NCBI GenBank assembly: GCA_003194525.1
Contig: NBIV01000018.1
Span: 372,001-436,000, forward strand
DNA: 64,000 nt
Direction of reading: 5' to 3'
From: Gracilariopsis chorda
Lineage: Eukaryota; Rhodophyta; Florideophyceae; Gracilariales; Gracilariaceae
Shown here in pieces: positions 58,977-64,000 of the stretch. The notes under the pieces were generated by a model. That model did not search any database. It was given only the letters and a program-made list of their open reading frames with translations, and had not been told where the DNA came from. Both the position numbers and the translations under genes were made by a program. Position 1 is the first letter of the stretch; every line of letters begins with the position of its first letter.

Positions 58977-60977
58977 TCAGTAGTGTGCGACTTCGGATCC
59001 ATGTGCTTTCACATCCGAAGCTGAAACGACTTGTTCTTGCGTACTTTCGTCTTCTCGCCTTCCTTCGCCGCCTGACAAGGCCCTTCGTTCTTCCTCGTCT
59101 TCTTCGTTTCCAATTGTAAAGAATGGGGAGTCTCCACCCTTTGGAATACGACTGCGTCTTCGCCGGATGACAATGAGTAACATAAAACCGACTCCGAGAA
59201 TGGCCACCACACTGATTAGGGCAGACAAAAGCGATGCGCGTCCGCTGAGCTTGGCACCGCCATGGGCAAAGGCCACCAGCGACTGCCCACAAAAATCAGG
59301 ACTAAATGATAACGACTTCTCCGCGATCACGCGGCACAGATCTGTATCAGACGGCGTATACAACTGCCCCGGTTGAGACCCCCATGTCATGTTTGAAGAC
59401 TCGGCGCTCTTCACCGAGCCGGTGGCGGACATGTGAATCATGTGCGTCGGAGAGAAGAACACTGAGCGACCATGAATGCTACGCTCACCGACGCTAAACG
59501 ACCATTTCGTACTGCCCCGCGAGCCCATCAGATGACTTTGTGGTGACACATCTGGAGAACTTCCCTCCGGCTGCGATGTAAAGTTATGGTCGACAACTGA
59601 GACCACACGCACAAAAAGAAAGTCTGTGGAAGAGAGGCTATCTTCTGGGAATTCTTGCGAGAAGCGAGTTCCACGACCCCCAGCAATTGGAACACCGGCC
59701 GCTCCTGATTGCGCATCGCTGAATCCGTGAACAGCTCCGTCCATAGTGCTCCACTGCAGCAAAGTTCCATCCACTTGGAATGCGCCGCTAACAGACCACG
59801 ACACGGCCGGCTTCCCTGTACGACCTTCCTTCACATTGTGAAGAAGAGTATAGGGTTCCAAGGCATCAACCGCCGTAATTAACAGTCGCACGTTGCGCGG
59901 AATGTGACCATCCCCAGGTGCCCCTCGATGCATCATATCATCAGAGTCGCCGAGTGTGCTTTCAGGGGGTCTCTTGCTATCCGCAGTCTCTACGAGATAT
60001 GTTATACATCTCTTGGTCATACGATCTTTCTTTGTTTTTTCCTTGGCATAGCCGCCGAGCGTTGAAGGCTCACATTGAGTGGCTTCTTCAGCCCAAGAAG
60101 CGCCATACGCCCAATCTTCAAGACCGCCGTTGACTGGATACACAGTCTTCCCCATGTTTCCGGTGGGATATACGGGTGTGTGGGGTCCTGCGGGACCAGC
60201 GTTGTAGCTCATTCTATCTGCGAGAGCAGCCATTATCTTGGTATCCGGCGCAGGTTTACAAATAGGTCCGTTACAATGGGAGTTATCTCCCCATTCATAG
60301 CCGATAACGTTCGTGCCGCCGTGAAACGTTATGAGGAGACGAAACAGGTGAACGCGGAATAGTTCGTTCAGAGCGCGAGCGGCGACGGTTTGCATGCAAT
60401 AAGTTGGTTTCTGGTCAAAGCCAAAATCGCGGTTCGGGTCGAATGAAATTCGAGGTTCGATCTGTTGTACCTCTTCGCGTACATTAAGATGAAAACCGAT
60501 TGCATTTGTCATGGGGACGACTGTAACCAATCTGGTATCGACCATATGACGTACAAACACATCAGTTTCATAGTTCTCAGTCATGTATTGGAGGAATGCG
60601 AGAGCTGCATGCGGGCCAATTACCTCATCACCGTGAAGCTCACCGCTAATGAGTATCTCTGGTCTTTGCGGGTCATCAGGGAGCGTATTGAAGTTAGAAA
60701 GCTCGACAACCCAAATTGTACACGGCCCGGATGCATGAGAGTCGTTGTTTTGTTCGTTAGGATCGGTGCAGTTTCCGACGTGAGGAAGGGAGAACCTGTC
60801 CTGGGCAGAATAAAGTCGAATAAGCTTTGGATACTTGTCGGCGAGAGTAACAAGACAAGAGTGAAGTTGATTGTAATTGAGATAGGTGAATTGCTTGGCG
60901 TTTGCGAGGTGAAGCGAAAGTAAGAACAAAGAATGGCAAAGAAAAGCTCGACGCATATTGGCGATGAAGATGGCCAA
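58977..60977 (-). CDS. Membrane-anchored M14 zinc carboxypeptidase
   Basis: 666 residues. Signal peptide at 1-27 (AFLCHSLFLLSLHLANA). The M14 catalytic set is visible: HGDE zinc ligands (H115, E118), NR substrate-binding pair in DPNRDFG (about 182), third ligand H219 in TFHGGTNVIGY, NGGLEDWAYG, and catalytic Glu330 in YLVETADSK. A beta-rich region follows. One membrane segment lies near 588-610 (SALISVVAILGVGFMLLIVI), with a basic stop-transfer RRRRSR and an acidic cytosolic tail. It should remove C-terminal residues from peptides at the cell surface or in the endomembrane lumen. N-glycosylation sequons (NCT, NFT, NMT) agree with that. Specificity (A- or B-type) cannot be read. Convergent with clpX. 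Confidence 0.9.
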   Translation of the reverse strand: MAIFIANMRRAFLCHSLFLLSLHLANAKQFTYLNYNQLHSCLVTLADKYPKLIRLYSAQDRFSLPHVGNCTDPNEQNNDSHASGPCTIWVVELSNFNTLPDDPQRPEILISGELHGDEVIGPHAALAFLQYMTENYETDVFVRHMVDTRLVTVVPMTNAIGFHLNVREEVQQIEPRISFDPNRDFGFDQKPTYCMQTVAARALNELFRVHLFRLLITFHGGTNVIGYEWGDNSHCNGPICKPAPDTKIMAALADRMSYNAGPAGPHTPVYPTGNMGKTVYPVNGGLEDWAYGASWAEEATQCEPSTLGGYAKEKTKKDRMTKRCITYLVETADSKRPPESTLGDSDDMMHRGAPGDGHIPRNVRLLITAVDALEPYTLLHNVKEGRTGKPAVSWSVSGAFQVDGTLLQWSTMDGAVHGFSDAQSGAAGVPIAGGRGTRFSQEFPEDSLSSTDFLFVRVVSVVDHNFTSQPEGSSPDVSPQSHLMGSRGSTKWSFSVGERSIHGRSVFFSPTHMIHMSATGSVKSAESSNMTWGSQPGQLYTPSDTDLCRVIAEKSLSFSPDFCGQSLVAFAHGGAKLSGRASLLSALISVVAILGVGFMLLIVIRRRRSRIPKGGDSPFFTIGNEEDEEERRALSGGEGRREDESTQEQVVSASDVKAHGSEVAHY

Positions 60978-61308
60978 GTGTGGGAGATGGGCTGCGCTTG
61001 CGGGAAGCTTTAGTGCGCGTGAAGACCAGCCTTCTACCCCAGTTCCCGTTTCACAATTTGTGAATCACGTCGGCCGCTGCGGACAGTACAGGCAATTGAC
61101 GATGCGTATGCTTACTGTGGATGCGTTATTTTGTATGTTTGGCACTGTGCTCCAGTCCGAATGGGCCCTTGTACAGTACCCTTGGTAGATACTGTTGTTG
61201 TTTGAAGTTCTGACATGTGGTCGATGTTCATAATCGTTAAGTGCAGTGTGAGAACGTTCAACTATGGTTCAACAACAAATGCGGCACAAGTCTCCCGGGA
61301 GCTTCGCT
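60978..61308. other. Spacer between the carboxypeptidase gene and the intact mariner
   Basis: Probably the promoter of the minus-strand carboxypeptidase gene. No defined motif is seen. Confidence 0.4.
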
Positions 61309-61310
61309 TA

Positions 61311-62861
61311 CAGTGCGCGAAATCTCTATACGACACCCCCCTAAAATGACAACAAAGAGCTTTCTGTAAACATTAGCAGCTTGAAACTTTGTCCAGTTCC
61401 TCTACATCTGGAATCAAATAAATGGACACACTTTCAAATAAAACAGGCAAACACAAACTTAATTTACTTTAAAAAGGCTACCTGAGACAGCGCAATCCCT
61501 ATACGACAGGTGTGCACGTAGCAACGTTTCGAACATCAAGGAACAAATCTAGTAGTCTGTTTTCATTCCCTGTCTCTTTAAGACAGTAGCACAACGCTTT
61601 GTCATGCTTTTGAAAAGATTGTAGCACGTGACGCGATCAATTTTGTCCCATTCTGACAAAATGCATTCTGTAAGCTCAACAACAGTATCAAACTGTTTTG
61701 CATTAGCATAAACTCGCCTAGCCAGAATTCCCCAAAGATTCTCAATCGGATTGAGATCAGGAATACGTGCTGGCCACTCCATAACATCCAAATTGTTAGT
61801 CTCAAACCAGTCCTTAGTAAACTTAGAAGTATGAATTGCTGCATTGTCTTGCTGAAAAATCCATCTTGTCCCGCAAACAGTTTGCGAATAAGGTAGCAAA
61901 TAGTTTTTCAAGGTTTCAACATACTTCTTAGAGTCCTGATTGCCAACTAACACAGCTAGTTTGCTGACACCTTTCTCAGAAAAAGCTCCCCAAACCATCA
62001 CTCCACCACCACCTTTCTGTCTCTTCGAAATCACCCTTTCTTCCTTCCTCATATCATGCCAGTAGTAAGCAAAACCATCAGGACCATCCAAGTTGAATTT
62101 TTTTTCATCGGAAAACACAACACGGCCCCATTCTCCAAGTGACCACGCATGCCTTTTCCGAGCCCAATTCAAACGGTTTGTTTTGTGAATGTCGGTTAGA
62201 GGAGGAGCCTGTTTCACTTTTTTATATTTAAGGTGTTCCTCTGCAGAGAGTATCTGTTGGACTCTACGTTTTGATATAGGCAATTGGAGTGCGACTTTTA
62301 GCTGGGATGCAGTTTGTTCGCCCTTCGATGCTTCACGAACCAGCAGTCGTCGAGCTGCTGGGGTTATTTTTCCCTTCTTGTTGGTGGGTTTTTTAGTCCC
62401 ATATCCTTTGGTATTGTCTAAGTACCGCTTGACGACATCTCGGCTACGCTTCACTTCACGTGATATGGCGGAAGTTGACCATCCTGTCTTCCTGAATGCT
62501 TCAATTTGGCCTTTTTCCTTCTCCGACAAATAAGTGCCGCGTGGCATGTTTTTTTTAAAGAAAATGTGGATGGATTGAAAGAAGGAAGTGTGTAGAAAGC
62601 AATGGAATGTGTAGAAAGACTACGCTACTAGTAGCACTACTGCAAGATATATATTCTTTATTATGTCGTATAGGGGTTGCGCGGCTTTTGGTAGCCGTTT
62701 TGAATTGAAAGGTTGTTTAACAGTTTGTTTTATTGTTTTTCTATCTCGTTCAGTACTGTTCTATGTAACGAATAGATTAGTAAAAGTTTACACCTCGTGA
62801 GACATTACATAAAGCCGTTGCTTTTAAATCGGGGGGTGTCGTATAGAGATTTCGCGCACTG
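61311..62861 (-). mobile_element. Intact Tc1/mariner transposon
   Basis: 1551 bp flanked by TA on both sides (61309-61310 and 62862-62863). The 31-bp terminal inverted repeats begin CAGTGCGCGAAATCTC and are identical at both ends. One transposase gene on the minus strand is uninterrupted. It is the same family as the split copy at 11845-34690. Confidence 0.95.
61549..62547 (-). CDS. Tc1/mariner transposase, intact
   Basis: 332 residues. The N-terminal helix-turn-helix pair covers about 1-110 (EKGQIEAFRKTGWSTSAISR, KRRVQQILSAEEHL). The DDE_3 catalytic domain has VVFSDEKKFN (first Asp), IFQQDNAAIH (second Asp) and PDLNPIENLW (Glu). There are 34 residues between the second Asp and the Glu, giving DD34E, the Tc1 signature. 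The frame is complete with intact inverted repeats around it, so the element may be mobile and could move the split copy's ends in trans. Confidence 0.95.
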   Translation of the reverse strand: MPRGTYLSEKEKGQIEAFRKTGWSTSAISREVKRSRDVVKRYLDNTKGYGTKKPTNKKGKITPAARRLLVREASKGEQTASQLKVALQLPISKRRVQQILSAEEHLKYKKVKQAPPLTDIHKTNRLNWARKRHAWSLGEWGRVVFSDEKKFNLDGPDGFAYYWHDMRKEERVISKRQKGGGGVMVWGAFSEKGVSKLAVLVGNQDSKKYVETLKNYLLPYSQTVCGTRWIFQQDNAAIHTSKFTKDWFETNNLDVMEWPARIPDLNPIENLWGILARRVYANAKQFDTVVELTECILSEWDKIDRVTCYNLFKSMTKRCATVLKRQGMKTDY

Positions 62862-62863
62862 TA

Positions 62864-64000
62864 GCTCCGGTACATTGGTGGGTTTATATAAGGTTACCTA
62901 CGCGACCTTTGGGCTACTTGGGGCTTCCCGGACTCCGGTCCTCCGTTATTGTACGTATTAGCTGACAATGTACGTGTTCCGGCTTTTGGAACTACGGAAA
63001 GAGTACCTAATCGACAACTGTATCTTGGAAGCAATCTTGCTTTGAAGCTTGTGTGTGTGTGTGTGTTTATATGAGCTCGTGTCTCTAATTCCAAGACTTC
63101 GGTAGGGGTTACATTGAGAAGAACCCCTTTCTCTCTAGATAAACCAACAGCTTTTCTGGCCATGTCTTTACAAATGATTCGGCGTCAGAGCCCTGCCTCT
63201 CTCGGAGAGGCGGGAGCTCGGGACGCCGGGATGCCGCTCTTCGGCCGCATCTAAGAACGAAATGGTCTACACTATTAAGTATGTTGAGCCCACATCCGAG
63301 CGGACAGAAACATTTCCTGTTGTTGAGAAAAGTGGAGACTGGATGTAGCGTCGGAACGTGACCTGTAAGTATTTGTGACAGGGCAGTATGCGCCCTCCTT
63401 AAGAGTCAATACCTTTGATAGTGGCTCTGGGACTTCGTTTACTGGCTCTGTGCTCGGAAGACGGACGCGGGTTCTCTGTTTCACTTCCAGAAAGTCGATC
63501 TCTTTCCGGAGCTTGAATCGCTATCATCGATGATCCATTGTCACCGTCAACACGAGTGGAATAACAGACGATTAGCATCGTTTCCACCTATGCCTTGCTT
63601 CTGCCGGGATGGAAAAAGGCATGCGTTTCGTTTAGAATATCATCAGACATTCCCGCCTGTTTGAGAGCAGGACAGTGGCGCTTCGAACCGGATTCCACCG
63701 AAAGCGATGCATTTTCTTAGCACAATTCAAACAGCATTTAGTCAATGACAGATCAAAACGCAACAACACGTCAGTCAGTGCGGTGATCTTCTGGCAGAAC
63801 GAAATTTGATTGCGTGCAGCATGAATGCCTTTTTACTGAACAAGTTCACGACAACCAACGGATTCTAATCTCGCTGGTAAATTCGTCCCACCTGAGGAAG
63901 TGGTTAAGGGCTAGCCGGAAGGCTGGTCGCACGACGCTTAAGCTCGTGCAAGCGAGGGTGTATTTCGAGAATATGACGGCGATAGTGCTCAACGAAAACG
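62864..64000. other. Right-end region without a supported gene
   Basis: A GT microsatellite (63050-63065), a small hairpin CCTCTC/GAGAGG (63199-63212) and short frames only. Nothing here can be assigned. Confidence 0.45.

Noticed and set aside
1-64000. CRISPR arrays, bacterial operons, ribosome-binding sites
   Set aside because: No regularly spaced repeats of CRISPR type, and gene content and tRNA features are eukaryotic.

Overview
The window looks like nuclear DNA of a multicellular (florideophyte-type) red alga. This is inferred. The host genes have no visible introns and sit close together. Several products carry plastid or thylakoid-lumen targeting sequences (a NusG-like protein, a lumenal FKBP). 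One tRNA gene is circularly permuted, an arrangement known from other algae including the red alga Cyanidioschyzon. Repeats are dominated by LTR retrotransposons. No species assignment is possible from sequence alone.

Layout. 1-6.3 kb: a methyltransferase-like membrane protein at the window edge, a hypothetical basic protein, and a decayed NB-ARC/WD40 gene whose 5' end is lost at a 20-bp direct repeat. 6.8-38.5 kb: a stack of mobile elements. It holds a Ty1/copia element (6819-11798, TSD ACTGT), then a Tc1/mariner element (11845-34690, TA). The mariner is split by Ty3/gypsy element A (12489-33778, TSD AAAAA), which is itself split by gypsy element B (20650-31438, TSD GATTC). The mariner abuts a piggyBac-type element (34696-38544, TSD ATAT). 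38.5-41.2 kb: gene-poor, with fragments of decayed genes. 41-61 kb: a compact gene block with EMC8/9, plastid NusG-like, lumenal FKBP, MoaC/CNX3, MOG1, permuted tRNA-Gly(TCC), a C2H2 zinc-finger protein, an exocyst Sec8-like protein, a small hypothetical protein, tRNA-Arg(ACG), a histidine phosphatase, ClpX and a membrane-anchored M14 carboxypeptidase. 61.3-62.9 kb: an intact second copy of the mariner. 62.9-64 kb: no gene seen.

The strongest observations are these. (1) A complete permuted tRNA-Gly gene on the minus strand, its 3' half 5 nt upstream of its 5' half, ending in a Pol III terminator. (2) A piggyBac transposase carrying a YqaJ/lambda-exonuclease-type nuclease domain between its catalytic core and its C-terminal Cys/His domain. 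(3) A long antisense ORF between pol and the 3' LTR in both gypsy elements. (4) Gypsy element A is tiled almost end to end, LTRs and coding sequence alike, with 4-6 bp stem micro-hairpins. (5) A textbook -1 frameshift cassette between copia gag and pol, and a shared GGAAAAC at the gag end of both gypsy elements.
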